A stretch of 64,000 bases of DNA from Butyrivibrio sp. AC2005 (GCF_000424145.1 NZ_AUJI01000033.1:1-64000), one strand, 5' to 3'; positions 8,465 to 16,462 are shown, numbered from the stretch's first letter. A program made the numbers and translations. Notes: generated by a model not told the origin, from the letters alone.

Positions 8465-9064
8465 TCATTTACTAAAGTGTCGTATCTTCAGCTCCACGCC
8501 CGTGCTTTCAGATAACTGCCTGCATTTCTCAATATCTTCCTCAGGTAGCACATCGACGATTGACCACTTTACATCCTTTATCTTCTTCCTGCATCTGGTT
8601 GCAAAATCGATCATCTTTTCAAAGCCATTGTCGTACTGAGGTCTTGTGACTTCCTGATATTTCACGGGGTCGGGCGCATTAAGGCTGATTGAGACACTGT
8701 CAATAACTTTGGCAAGTTCAGGAACTATGTCTCTTCCGTTTTGCTCATTACCAAGTCCGTTGGTATTTAGTCTAGTCTTAAGTGACTTCTCCTCCTTAGC
8801 CGTCCTTGCTGCTTCCAGAAGTATGTCCAGTTCACAGGTGGGCTCCCCATATCCGCAGAACACTAGCTCATCAAATCCTGTAAAGTCGTAATTCCTTATT
8901 GCATTAAGCACCTCTTCCTTTGTGGGGTTTACCTGATGCCAAAGCGTATCGGAGCTCCCTACTCCATCTTTCTGAAAACGTATGCAAAAGGTGCATCTGC
9001 AATTGCATTTGTTTGTAATGTTCGCATACACCGAATTTTTGTATGTATATAAAATGTCTGCCAT
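8465..9064 (-). CDS. TatD-linked radical SAM protein
   Basis: A 199-residue radical SAM protein. The iron-sulfur motif C20-x3-C24-x2-C27 lies in TNKCNCRCTFCIR, followed by the GYGEPT motif and a LNTNG strand. The N-terminal YANITNKC pattern and short length resemble the TatD-family-associated radical SAM group (TIGR04038), whose function is unknown. No TatD gene is seen in the window. The start at 9064 is chosen because GGGAGG lies nine bases upstream. A repeat element (9083-9247) separates it from the ECF gene. A substrate cannot be inferred. Confidence 0.82.
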   Translation of the reverse strand: MADILYTYKNSVYANITNKCNCRCTFCIRFQKDGVGSSDTLWHQVNPTKEEVLNAIRNYDFTGFDELVFCGYGEPTCELDILLEAARTAKEEKSLKTRLNTNGLGNEQNGRDIVPELAKVIDSVSISLNAPDPVKYQEVTRPQYDNGFEKMIDFATRCRKKIKDVKWSIVDVLPEEDIEKCRQLSESTGVELKIRHFSK

Positions 9065-9082
9065 TTTTTTCATCCTCCCTAT

Positions 9083-9247
9083 GCCCCTCATCCGTCAGCT
9101 TCGCTGCCACCTTCCCCCCAAGGGGAAGGCTCTAATGTTTTGCCTCCACAAAGAGGAAGCCCCTATATTTTGCCTCCACAAAGAGGAAGCCCCCTATATT
9201 TTGCCTTCCCCCTCTGGGGGAAGGTGGCGCGAAGCGCCGGATGAGGG
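9083..9247. repeat. MITE-like element with long inverted ends and internal tandem copies
   Basis: The left end (CCCCTCATCCG...CCACCTTCCCC...GGGGAAGGC) is repeated in inverse orientation at the right end (GCCTTCCCC...GGAAGGTGG...CGGATGAGGG), giving inverted repeats of about 45 bp. Between them a 30-31 bp unit (TGCCTCCACAAAGAGGAAGC...) is present twice (9141-9170 and 9171-9201), then a partial third. Related single ends occur at 11389-11487 and 23920-23962. No coding potential is apparent. Confidence 0.75.
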
Positions 9248-9255
9248 TTGCTATC

Positions 9256-9777
9256 TCAATATTCAAAGATTGTCTTCTTAACACCAACTCCATCAAAAGC
9301 GACCGCTGCAATATAGAAGAACAGTGCACTACCTCCTGACTGTACAAAGCTTCCTGCGAAGGCTGATAGGATAGCTGTCTTCGTTCCGAAAAGCAGCATC
9401 TCGGCTATGTAATAACCCGTTGCGGAAATGAAAAAGGAAATAATCGGAGCAAACATATTGCGCTTATTAAGAAGTGATGGCTTGCGACTAGTAAAAGGCA
9501 GTACTATCAGCATCTTAATTATCACTGTTGCTATAGTCCACATGGGAGCTGTAAGAAGATCTGCAAGTCCTCCGCCAATTGCGCCAACAAGCATTGCATA
9601 AGGTGCAGGAAGGAGTGCTGCTGCCAGGTATATTACGGTATCGCCAAAGTGCACATATCCGCCATTTACGCCTACCGGTATATGAAAAATATACGCAGTA
9701 AAAATGGTTGTAAGGGCCGCAAGGACTCCAGTGTAAGCCATGAGTCTTGTCTTTGAGTTAATAGTATCTTTTTTCAT
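9256..9777 (-). CDS. ECF transporter S component (TIGR04002-like)
   Basis: A 173-residue membrane protein with about five or six hydrophobic helices. The N-terminal RLMAYTGVLAALTTIFTAY and the following HFGDTVIYLAAALLPAPYAM segment are typical of substrate-specific S components of energy-coupling factor vitamin importers. The core EcfA/EcfT genes are not in the window, so it would share a common energising module. The gene next upstream encodes a pyridoxal/pyridoxamine kinase, which makes a B6 vitamer the most likely cargo (inference). The start has AGGAGGAG upstream. Confidence 0.82.
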   Translation of the reverse strand: MKKDTINSKTRLMAYTGVLAALTTIFTAYIFHIPVGVNGGYVHFGDTVIYLAAALLPAPYAMLVGAIGGGLADLLTAPMWTIATVIIKMLIVLPFTSRKPSLLNKRNMFAPIISFFISATGYYIAEMLLFGTKTAILSAFAGSFVQSGGSALFFYIAAVAFDGVGVKKTIFEY

Positions 9778-9890
9778 AGTGTCTCTCCTCCTTTTGTTTT
9801 GTTAAAATCCCCATAGATTTCTGTTATGACGCAATAGCCAAAAAAACAAGTTACGTCAATGTGATTCATTTAGGCACAAATTGGGTTAAA

Positions 9891-10733
9891 TTACTTAATA
9901 TCAGTCCAAAAATGAGAATCCATCAGCACCTTCTCAAAACCGGTTCCGTATTTTCCATCCTCTTCCTTTGTCACTGATATTGCTTTATTTATAAACTCAG
10001 TAGTTGCAAACACTGCGTCCGTTATGATTTTTCCATTCAGAACATTTCCAAGAAGTGATGCTGCAAAAAGATCTCCTGTTCCGGAATAACTGCGACCATT
10101 GTAGCTGCACTCCACCATCTCAGTCCCACCTTCATGGACTACCAGATTACACAGCTTATCTCCCTCTGAAAAAATACCGGTAACCACTACGCTTTGCTTA
10201 TCATCAGCTCTCACCTTATTTGCTATGTTCTCGATTTTCTTAAGGTGATTTCCCTTAGCGGTATCCCTGACTACCTGCTCTGCATCAACTCCCGCAAGAA
10301 TACATAATTCTGTGAGATTAGGGGTAATAATGTCTGCTATGGATACCATCTTTTTTATCCGTGAAAGAAGTCCGTCGGAATAGTTTGAATAGCACTCTCC
10401 GCCATCTCCCATGACAGGATCCACCAGCAAAACCGTGTCCTTTTTGTTGAATGTCTCCACAAAATCGATAACATAATCAGCTTCTCTTTCGTAAGGAATG
10501 TATCCTGTCAGAATTCCATCAAACTCCGCCTCCATTTTTTTCCATTCGTCTGTGCAATGTCTTACCATGTCCTTGGTATCATGCATGTAAAATGACGGAA
10601 ATCCTGTCTGTGCCGTAAAAAGTGCTGTCGGTACCGGATTGACCTCTACCCCCATGGATGACAGAACTGCAATATCTGCTATAAGCGAGCACTTTCCAAA
10701 TCCTGATAAATCATTAATCGCTGCAACTTTCAT
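9891..10733 (-). CDS. Pyridoxal/pyridoxamine kinase
   Basis: A PfkB/ribokinase-fold kinase phosphorylating B6 vitamers with ATP. Seen: the N-terminal AAINDLSGFGKCSL typical of PdxY/PdxK, DPVMGDGG, ITPNLTE, and the catalytic SGTGDLFAA motif near the C-terminus. It has 280 residues from ATG 10733, whose MKVAAIND start matches the family; a GTG at 10784 would add 17 residues without a ribosome site. It is followed on the same strand by the ECF S-component gene, suggesting uptake plus trapping of vitamin B6. PLP is the cofactor of the nearby CysK. It is divergent from the Rrf2 gene at 10982. Confidence 0.9.
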   Translation of the reverse strand: MKVAAINDLSGFGKCSLIADIAVLSSMGVEVNPVPTALFTAQTGFPSFYMHDTKDMVRHCTDEWKKMEAEFDGILTGYIPYEREADYVIDFVETFNKKDTVLLVDPVMGDGGECYSNYSDGLLSRIKKMVSIADIITPNLTELCILAGVDAEQVVRDTAKGNHLKKIENIANKVRADDKQSVVVTGIFSEGDKLCNLVVHEGGTEMVECSYNGRSYSGTGDLFAASLLGNVLNGKIITDAVFATTEFINKAISVTKEEDGKYGTGFEKVLMDSHFWTDIK

Positions 10734-10881
10734 ATCTTCTGAATGTCTCCCGTTTGAATTTTTATCAATTAACTTATGTGCCACTATACAGCATTTCTGA
10801 TTATATAAATATAATCACTTTTGATACTTTTTATATAACCAGTTTTCTGTGTAAATTTCACATTGTTTATTTTACATTTAC

Positions 10882-10952
10882 CCTATAGAATAATAGGTGA
10901 ATATATTTTCATTACAACCTGCTTTAAACTTGTGGAATAATAATCCACAAGT
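10882..10952 (+). promoter_or_regulatory. Two dyads upstream of the first Rrf2 gene
   Basis: CCTAT-N6-ATAGG at 10882-10897, running into AATAGGTGAATA, which resembles the motif in the promoters at 8340 and 14590. Then a perfect 9-bp inverted repeat, ACTTGTGGA-N7-TCCACAAGT, at 10928-10952. The first is a candidate operator for autoregulation. The second is an operator or a leader hairpin 30 bases before the start codon. Confidence 0.5.
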
Positions 10953-10981
10953 GTTCACAGTAATAATTCATGGAGGTTATT

Positions 10982-11380
10982 ATGTTTTCTACAAAAGGAA
11001 GATATGCTCTTAGAATCATGATTGATCTGGCGCAACAGCAGTCCGAAGAGCTAGTACCATTAAAAGATACCGCCGAAAGAATTGGCGTTTCAAAAAAATA
11101 TCTTGAAATAATTGCAAAGGACCTGGTAAAAGCAAAACTGATTTCTGCCACAAGCGGAAAGCATGGCGGCTATGCCCTTACCAGATCCCCTGAAGAATAT
11201 ACTGTCGGTGAAATTATTGAAATTATGGAAGGCCCCATCGTTCCTATAGCCTGCCTTCTTCCCGATGCCGAGGAATGTCCTCGCGTTGAGTCCTGCCCTA
11301 CGCTTCCTATGTGGAAGGAATTTGCACAGATAGAGCATGATTTCTTCTTTGGGAAGAAGCTGAGTGACTTGGTTCACTAA
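10982..11380 (+). CDS. Rrf2 family transcriptional regulator (CymR/IscR-like), copy 1
   Basis: A 132-residue winged-helix repressor of the Rrf2 family. The N-terminus MFSTKGRYALRIMIDLA and the wing SGKHGGYALTRSPEEYTVGEI are diagnostic. Three cysteines in CLLPDAEECPRVESC (C-x7-C-x5-C) occupy the place of the IscR iron-sulfur ligands, so the protein may sense Fe-S or redox state. CymR of Bacillus, a regulator of cysteine metabolism, is in the same family but lacks such ligands. The start at 10982 has GGAGG five bases upstream. It is convergent with the amino-acid ABC operon and close to a paralogue at 14745. Likely targets are the two importer operons (inference from shared promoter motif). Confidence 0.88.
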   Translation: MFSTKGRYALRIMIDLAQQQSEELVPLKDTAERIGVSKKYLEIIAKDLVKAKLISATSGKHGGYALTRSPEEYTVGEIIEIMEGPIVPIACLLPDAEECPRVESCPTLPMWKEFAQIEHDFFFGKKLSDLVH

Positions 11381-11388
11381 ATGGGCTT

Positions 11389-11487
11389 TCCCCTCATCCG
11401 GCGCTTCGCGCCACCTGTCTACGTTCCACTTCGGTCCGCGCAGAGCAGACGTCCCCCGGACGTCTTGCGCCCCCAAGGGGAAGGCTT
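11389..11487. repeat. Repeat-family copy between convergent genes
   Basis: Begins with CCCCTCATCCGGCGCTTCGC and ends CCCCAAGGGGAAGGC-TTTTT. The outer ends match the element at 9083-9247, with a different, GC-rich interior (dyad GACGTC..CCGGACGTC). It lies between the convergent Rrf2 gene and the ABC operon and may act as a terminator. Confidence 0.65.
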
Positions 11488-11497
11488 TTTATGAGCC

Positions 11498-12238
11498 TCA
11501 CTCATACGCAAAGGTCTTCAAAAACCTCTTTGCTCTCTCAGTCTCAGGCTCCTCAAAAAACTTCTTAACATCCCGTGTCTCCTCTACAATCTCTCCCTGG
11601 TCGAAGAACACAATTCTGTCTGCGACAGCCTTTGCAAAAGCCATCTCATGTGTAACAATGATCATAGTGGAGCCTGCCTTCGCAAGGTCAAGCATTGTCT
11701 GCAAAACCTCATGCACCATCTCAGGATCAAGGGCTGCAGTTACCTCATCAAAAAGCAGAACATCAGGATGCATCAGCAGTGCTCGCACAATGGCAACTCT
11801 CTGCTTCTGTCCTCCTGAGAGCTGTCTTGGATAATAATCCTTTTTGTCTGCCAGTCCAACCTTATCAAGAAGCTCAAGCGCCTCTCTTATGGCATCGTCC
11901 TTTATCCTCTTTTGAACCTTAATAGGCGCAAGTATAGCATTTTCAAGCACAGTCTTATGCGGAAAAAGATCATAGGACTGGAACACCATACCAATCTTCT
12001 GTCTGATGTTCACTATATCTTTCTTATCAGGTTCAACAGGAAGTCCGTCCACTGTTATGACTCCGTCCTGAATCTCCTCAAGACCATTAAGGCAGCGTAG
12101 AAAAGTACTCTTGCCGCAGCCTGAAGGCCCGATTATAACCACAACCTCGCCCTTTTTCACAGACATATTTATATCCTTAAGTACAACGTTTCTTCCGTAT
12201 TCTTTATGTAAATGTTTTACTTTAACGAGCTCGCTCAT
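11498..12238 (-). CDS. Polar amino-acid ABC transporter ATPase
   Basis: A 246-residue ATPase of the GlnQ/TcyC/TcyN type. Walker A is GPSGCGKST, the signature is LSGGQKQR, Walker B is LLFDEVTAALDPE and the H-loop is VTHEM. The DEVTAALDPE form is typical of polar amino-acid importers. The start MSELVKV at 12238 follows the permease stop by one base; the ribosome site is AGGTGG. It is last gene of a four-gene operon (binding protein, two permeases, ATPase). The two-permease arrangement resembles the cystine importers TcyKLMN of Bacillus, and the flanking Rrf2 regulators support cystine or cysteine as cargo (inference). Confidence 0.9.
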   Translation of the reverse strand: MSELVKVKHLHKEYGRNVVLKDINMSVKKGEVVVIIGPSGCGKSTFLRCLNGLEEIQDGVITVDGLPVEPDKKDIVNIRQKIGMVFQSYDLFPHKTVLENAILAPIKVQKRIKDDAIREALELLDKVGLADKKDYYPRQLSGGQKQRVAIVRALLMHPDVLLFDEVTAALDPEMVHEVLQTMLDLAKAGSTMIIVTHEMAFAKAVADRIVFFDQGEIVEETRDVKKFFEEPETERAKRFLKTFAYE

Positions 12239-12239
12239 C

Positions 12240-12914
12240 TTACGCCCACCTTTTTTCAAGTTTTACTGCAAATCTGCTTACCGGCCAGCACACAAGGAAA
12301 TACAACAGAAAAACAACTGCGAACACCCCGAAAGCTGCATTGGGTGATGCTTTTCTGTTTGCCTCGATAATCTGCTGTGCCACTTTTAATACTTCAACAA
12401 TTCCAATCATCATCACAAGAGAGGTAGTCTTCACCATTCTTGTAACAAGATTTATGGAAAGCGGAAGAAGTCTTCTTATTGTCTGCGGGAAAATTATAAA
12501 AAAATGTACCTGAAAATCATCCATACCCAGAGCATATGCCGAGTCATACTGAATTCTCGGTATACTTTTTATAGATCCCCTTACAAGGTCTCCCATCTCT
12601 GCGGTACCCCAGAATACAAATACAATAATCGCAGATAGCTCTGCAGAAATATTCATGTCAAACACTCTGGTTGTCCCAAAATAGACAATAAACAGTAAAA
12701 CCATCTGAGGCATTATCCTCACTATCTCAAGATAAACTCTAAAGAAAAGTCTTACCGGTTTATTCTCTGAAGTCATCAGCACCCCGACGATAAGACCGAG
12801 TACAATACTTATCGCAACGGAAATAAGACTGATTTCCACTGATACCCAGAGTCCTTTAAGGAGTCTTATCATGTTTGTGCCTTTTAAAAGCACATCAATC
12901 CCCAAACTCTGCAT
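12240..12914 (-). CDS. Polar amino-acid ABC transporter permease 2
   Basis: A 224-residue HisM/GlnP-type permease with about five membrane helices. The cytoplasmic loop with SAYALGMDDFQVHFFIIFPQ matches the EAA-loop consensus of this family. The start MQSLGID at 12914 has GAGGAG eight bases upstream and overlaps the preceding permease gene by 20 bases, which points to coupled translation. It likely forms a heterodimer with the permease encoded upstream. Confidence 0.9.
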   Translation of the reverse strand: MQSLGIDVLLKGTNMIRLLKGLWVSVEISLISVAISIVLGLIVGVLMTSENKPVRLFFRVYLEIVRIMPQMVLLFIVYFGTTRVFDMNISAELSAIIVFVFWGTAEMGDLVRGSIKSIPRIQYDSAYALGMDDFQVHFFIIFPQTIRRLLPLSINLVTRMVKTTSLVMMIGIVEVLKVAQQIIEANRKASPNAAFGVFAVVFLLYFLVCWPVSRFAVKLEKRWA

Positions 12915-13554
12915 AGCGCACTCTCCTCTCAATTATTGATCCCAGGATTGATACAGGAAGAAGCATCACCAGGTAGTAAATAACAAGTAAGAACAGACAC
13001 TCAATAGTCTTTGCATACATTCCTATAAGATCCTTAGCTGTGAACATGAGATCCATCAGACTTATGGTTGAAAAAACCGAGGTCTCCTTTAACAGGAAAA
13101 TCACGTTTGCCATAATTCCCGGCATACTTACCGAAAATGCCTGAGGGAGAATTATATTCCAGAAAACCTGAGACTCCGTCATTCCAAGAGAAAGAGCACT
13201 CTCACTCTGCACCTTTGCTATAGATTCAAGACCACTTCGCATGGTCTCAATCATGTATGCTCCGCCGATAAGTCCAAGTCCCAAAACACCACAAACCTCC
13301 GCTGATATCCTGATTCCAAGCTTCGGTAGTGCAAAGTAGATAAAGAAAAGCTGGACCAGCAGCGGAGTATTTCTGAAAAGTTCTATGTATATTGCCAGTA
13401 TTTTTCTAAGACCTGGAACCTTAAAATAGATGGCTGCTGCCCCCGACAGCCCAATGGCGAAGGCTGTCAGGATACCAAGCACACCGATTTTAACAGTAAG
13501 AAGTAGTGCTTCATTATAAAGAGGTATATATGACTCAAGCACATTCAAATCCAT
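12895..13554 (-). CDS. Polar amino-acid ABC transporter permease 1
   Basis: A 219-residue HisM/GlnP-type permease. The N-terminal membrane segment KIGVLGILTAFAIGLSG, FRNTPLLVQLFFIYFALP, and the EAA loop SALSLGMTESQVFWNIILPQ are diagnostic of the polar amino-acid uptake family. It starts two bases downstream of the binding-protein stop and overlaps the second permease by 20 bases. The heterodimeric permease pair suggests transport of a polar amino acid such as cystine. Confidence 0.9.
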   Translation of the reverse strand: MDLNVLESYIPLYNEALLLTVKIGVLGILTAFAIGLSGAAAIYFKVPGLRKILAIYIELFRNTPLLVQLFFIYFALPKLGIRISAEVCGVLGLGLIGGAYMIETMRSGLESIAKVQSESALSLGMTESQVFWNIILPQAFSVSMPGIMANVIFLLKETSVFSTISLMDLMFTAKDLIGMYAKTIECLFLLVIYYLVMLLPVSILGSIIERRVRYAEFGD

Positions 13555-13556
13555 AA

Positions 13557-14510
13557 TTACTGAACCTTACCACCCTCTACTACAAGAGTGTTCTCATAAT
13601 CTGCTCCATAGGTATCAAGAAGTGTTGCCTCATAATCCTTGTGGAAGAAATTCTCGTTACCGATTGTCTCAATCTCATCGTTAAGCCATGTAAGAAGTGT
13701 ATCGTTGCCCTTAGTTACAGCAGGTGCGATTGTATCTGCATCACCAAGTGAAGGAATTCCTACAGTGTAGCCCTCGTTCTCAAGTGAAAATGCAATAACC
13801 TCTGTGTTATCGTTTGCCCATGCAACGCCGTTGCCGTTTTCAAAGGCGGTCTTCGCCTCTGCGTATGCATCGTACTTCTGGAGCTTGATATCGGGATAGT
13901 TTTTCTCAAGATAGGTCTCAGCTGTTGTACCGGATATAACAATGATCTGATCATCAGCACCTACTGAATCAAGACTCTCAACTACATTATCTGAAGGTGA
14001 TACAACACCGAGCGCTACATTCATGTAAGGAAGTGCGAAGTCAACCTCCTGCGCTCTCTCCTCGGTCACAGTGAAATTTGCAAGAATAATATCAACCTTG
14101 CCTGTCTGTAGATACTCGATTCTGTTTGCAGCTTCTGTTGAAACATAGTTGATATCTACACCCAGATCCTCACCAATCTTCTCAGCAAAATATACATCAT
14201 ATCCTGCATACTCACCATTTTCATCAACGTATCCAAAAGGACTCTTATCTGAAAATACTCCGATGTTGATTGTTCCGCTCTCCTTGATCTCATCAAGAGT
14301 TCTATAAACTGTATTTGTATCAGCTTCGTCCGCATTTGTCTCAGATGCCTGAACTTCATCAGCCTTAGCTGTTTCATCATCTGCTATAGTTGTCCCAGCT
14401 GTGTCAGCAGCTGCACTCTCTTCCTTTGCTCCGCAACCTGCAAGTGAAGCTCCAATAAGTGCTGTTGAAACTAAAAGTGTTCCCATTTTTGTCAATAAAT
14501 TCTTTTTCAT
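13557..14510 (-). CDS. Amino-acid ABC transporter substrate-binding lipoprotein
   Basis: A 317-residue extracellular lipoprotein of the SBP_bac_3 family. The signal peptide ends in lipobox LAGC (C26), followed by an Ala/Asp/Thr-rich linker to about residue 70. The binding domain has GTINIGVFSDKSPFGYVDENG, GYDVYFAEKIGEDLG, the lobe-crossing DIILANFTVTEERAQEVDFA segment and SGTTAETYLEKNYP. The start at 14510 is set by GAGAGGAG; an upstream in-frame ATG at 14534 is less likely. It is first gene of the importer operon, with a strong promoter at 14590-14619, and is divergent from the second Rrf2 gene. Cystine or a related amino acid is the likely ligand by context. Confidence 0.92.
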   Translation of the reverse strand: MKKNLLTKMGTLLVSTALIGASLAGCGAKEESAAADTAGTTIADDETAKADEVQASETNADEADTNTVYRTLDEIKESGTINIGVFSDKSPFGYVDENGEYAGYDVYFAEKIGEDLGVDINYVSTEAANRIEYLQTGKVDIILANFTVTEERAQEVDFALPYMNVALGVVSPSDNVVESLDSVGADDQIIVISGTTAETYLEKNYPDIKLQKYDAYAEAKTAFENGNGVAWANDNTEVIAFSLENEGYTVGIPSLGDADTIAPAVTKGNDTLLTWLNDEIETIGNENFFHKDYEATLLDTYGADYENTLVVEGGKVQ

Positions 14511-14589
14511 AATTAAATTCTCCTCTCTTTCCAAAGCTTCTTTTTCCGGCGCTTGCCTCTTGCTTTGTTGTTTGCTTTTTCATGAAATG

Positions 14590-14619
14590 ATGATACAATC
14601 TATTTACCTACTATGTCAA
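14590..14619 (-). promoter_or_regulatory. Promoter and candidate operator of the amino-acid ABC operon
   Basis: Minus strand: -35 TTGACA (14619-14614), 18-base spacer, -10 TATCAT (14595-14590). The spacer contains CATAGTAGGTAAATAG, the best match to the element in the promoter at 8340-8368 and upstream of the Rrf2 gene at 10982. Confidence 0.65.
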
Positions 14620-14696
14620 TATGCTTTACGATAAGCTTTTGTTTTCACTTGCTATAAGCAACCCGTAATCCAAAAGCTACAGAAGGTACTATATCC

Positions 14697-14716
14697 TATA
14701 TATAGATTTATAGGAA
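14697..14716 (+). promoter_or_regulatory. Dyad upstream of the second Rrf2 gene
   Basis: CCTATA-N8-TATAGG, 29 bases before the ATG. It shares its half-site with the dyad at 10882-10897 upstream of the paralogous regulator, so it is a candidate autoregulatory site; it also overlaps a possible -10 region. Confidence 0.45.
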
Positions 14717-14744
14717 AAAGAAGTTTTGAATAAGGAGGAGACCT

Positions 14745-15140
14745 ATGTTTTCAACAAAAGGACGCTATGCCCTGAGAGTCATGATCGACCTCGCTCAGCA
14801 GAACAGTCCGGACTATATACCTCTTAAAGACATCGCCGACAGGCAGGATATTTCCAAGAAATATCTGGAAATAATTGCAAAAGAGATGGTAAAGGGAGGA
14901 CTTATAATCGGTGCCAGTGGAAAACACGGTGGTTATAAGCTGCTGAGAAGTCCTTCGGAATATTCAATTGGGGAAATAATAGAACTTATGGAAGGCACCT
15001 TTTCTCCGGTTGTCTGTCTCGAGGATAACGCTGAGGAGTGCCCCAGAAAGGATAAATGCAGGACCATATCCATGTGGACGGAATTCTATGCTCTTGAGAA
15101 GAACTTTTTCTATGAAAAAAAATTGAGCGATCTGCTATGA
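14745..15140 (+). CDS. Rrf2 family transcriptional regulator (CymR/IscR-like), copy 2
   Basis: A 131-residue paralogue of the regulator at 10982, with the same MFSTKGRYALRVMIDLA N-terminus, SGKHGGYKLLRSPSEYSIGEI wing, and three cysteines in CLEDNAEECPRKDKC (C-x7-C-x5-C), the IscR-like ligand region. AAGGAGGAG precedes the ATG. It is divergent from the amino-acid ABC operon, whose promoter lies in the 234-base gap, so control of that operon is likely. Two near-identical regulators bracketing one importer suggest either split duties (cysteine versus Fe-S) or a recent duplication. Confidence 0.9.
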   Translation: MFSTKGRYALRVMIDLAQQNSPDYIPLKDIADRQDISKKYLEIIAKEMVKGGLIIGASGKHGGYKLLRSPSEYSIGEIIELMEGTFSPVVCLEDNAEECPRKDKCRTISMWTEFYALEKNFFYEKKLSDLL

Positions 15141-15151
15141 TGCAGGTCGCT
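15126..15151 (+). terminator. Hairpin at the end of the second Rrf2 gene
   Basis: AGCGA-T-CTGC / GCAG-G-TCGCT around a six-base loop, spanning the stop codon and followed by TATTTGCTATT. The T-run is weak, so termination here is uncertain. Confidence 0.4.
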
Positions 15152-15255
15152 TATTTGCTATTACAGAGAACTTGCTGCGATATCTGTTGCCGAATCCCTC
15201 CGTACTGATGTATCCTAGAAAAGCTACTTCGATAAAAGCAGTACCTTTCTTTTTT

Positions 15256-16209
15256 CTACTTTGATACTTCATCCAAAATAGCATCTATAATCTCCGGATT
15301 ATTATATTCCCTGGAAACTTTTCCGAATGTCATTGCAAACGAAAAATTGTCAGCCATACATTCCTCGGGATCAGTTACATAATCGGTATTTCTTCCAAAC
15401 AAATCCCAGAAATTTGACGCCTCATCTATCGTATAATACTTGTCACTCCCGTCTGTAGGTACAAGTACTCCTTCCATACAGTCAAAAAAACTGTCTCCCT
15501 CCTTTTCAAAAGGCTTCGTTGCTATAAGGACCATGTAACAGTCAATCATTTCTCCATCTATATTAAATGTTGCATATGCATTGTGATGTTCCACATCCGG
15601 ATTTGATATATAAATCTCATAAACTGATGGTGGAAGTTCAAAATCTTTATCCTGAACAGTAAATCCTATAATACTGTACATTTTCTTTCTAAAATCAGGA
15701 TTACTTCTTGTCAGACAGTGAAACAATTCATGCCATATCATATATTTACCCTCAATATGATATTCAACATTATCAGAACATATAGCATCCACCCACTCCT
15801 GTGCTATATAAATCTGTGTTCCATGAGTATATGCTCCGCTGTCGCTCTCCTCTTTCTGCGTTGATTTAATAAATGTAACCTCATCCAGATGTGGTATAGT
15901 GTAATGATTCTTTTTAAGATCATTCTCTATTTCTTCCATAATTTTATCTATGCCTTTTTTCTCATCATCAGTAAAATCCATCATCTGCTCTGCGCCAAAC
16001 ACTGCCAATTCTGCCTCTGAGCCATTAATATCCTGGGTTTTATACTGAATGTCACGAGGTCCTATGCCATTAAAATAATCCATATTTGAGCGATAGCAGT
16101 CCATCGCTTCTTTCCTGTCAGCAAAATGATATGGGATTGCTTTTGAGGATGAACACCCTGCAATAAGAAAACAAGTAATTGCAAAAGCAGTTAATAAAAA
16201 TTTTCTCAT
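15256..16209 (-). CDS. Lipoprotein with zinc-metallopeptidase HExxH motif
   Basis: A 317-residue exported lipoprotein: signal peptide with lipobox IAGC (C19). The catalytic-type HELFH lies at 160-164 (WHELFHCLT). A further EECMADNF segment near the C-terminus could supply the third zinc ligand (glutamate), as in gluzincins. A TYIAQ-like and NAYATF segment surround it. No close family is recognised. The start MRKFLL at 16209 follows a GAGAGGGG ribosome site; longer in-frame starts extend into a hairpin-rich region. It probably acts at the cell surface as a protease. The substrate is unknown. Confidence 0.7.
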   Translation of the reverse strand: MRKFLLTAFAITCFLIAGCSSSKAIPYHFADRKEAMDCYRSNMDYFNGIGPRDIQYKTQDINGSEAELAVFGAEQMMDFTDDEKKGIDKIMEEIENDLKKNHYTIPHLDEVTFIKSTQKEESDSGAYTHGTQIYIAQEWVDAICSDNVEYHIEGKYMIWHELFHCLTRSNPDFRKKMYSIIGFTVQDKDFELPPSVYEIYISNPDVEHHNAYATFNIDGEMIDCYMVLIATKPFEKEGDSFFDCMEGVLVPTDGSDKYYTIDEASNFWDLFGRNTDYVTDPEECMADNFSFAMTFGKVSREYNNPEIIDAILDEVSK

Positions 16210-16283
16210 AAAACAATACCCCTCTCTTTTAAATATCCTCGCAGAGTTTTTCATTTTATAGGAATTTCCTCGTATGAAAGAAC

Positions 16284-16404
16284 AAAGAGTCGCTCGCGAC
16301 TCTTTGCGCGCTGGTGCGCGCAAGCTTTAGCTTGCGCGCACCAGTCGCATCCATAGCGGAGCGCTTTTTATTCAATAGGAAATCCGAAGGAATTTCCTAT
16401 TGAA
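16284..16404. repeat. Cluster of three perfect or near-perfect hairpins
   Basis: AAAGAGTCGC-TC-GCGACTCTTT (16284-16305); a 16-bp perfect inverted repeat around TT (16311-16344, core GCGCGCAAGCT/AGCTTGCGCGC); and TTCAATAGGAAAT-N8-ATTTCCTATTGAA (16371-16404). They are upstream of the lipoprotein gene and next to the receptor gene terminator. The third shares AATTTCCTATTRAATAAAAA with 1577-1596. Confidence 0.75.
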
Positions 16405-16449
16405 TAAAAAATCCCCGGTATACCTCAAATTCATTGGGATATACCGGGG
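16405..16449 (-). terminator. Terminator of the chemotaxis receptor gene
   Basis: CCCCGGTATA ... TATACCGGGG (16413-16449), with a T-run on the minus strand (plus-strand A-run 16406-16411). It lies 14 bases downstream of the receptor stop. Confidence 0.85.
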
Positions 16450-16462
16450 CTATTAACTTCTC

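Noticed and set aside
10982..15140. Naming either Rrf2 gene cymR or iscR
   Set aside because: Both carry IscR-like cysteines but sit among cysteine genes; the sequence alone does not decide.
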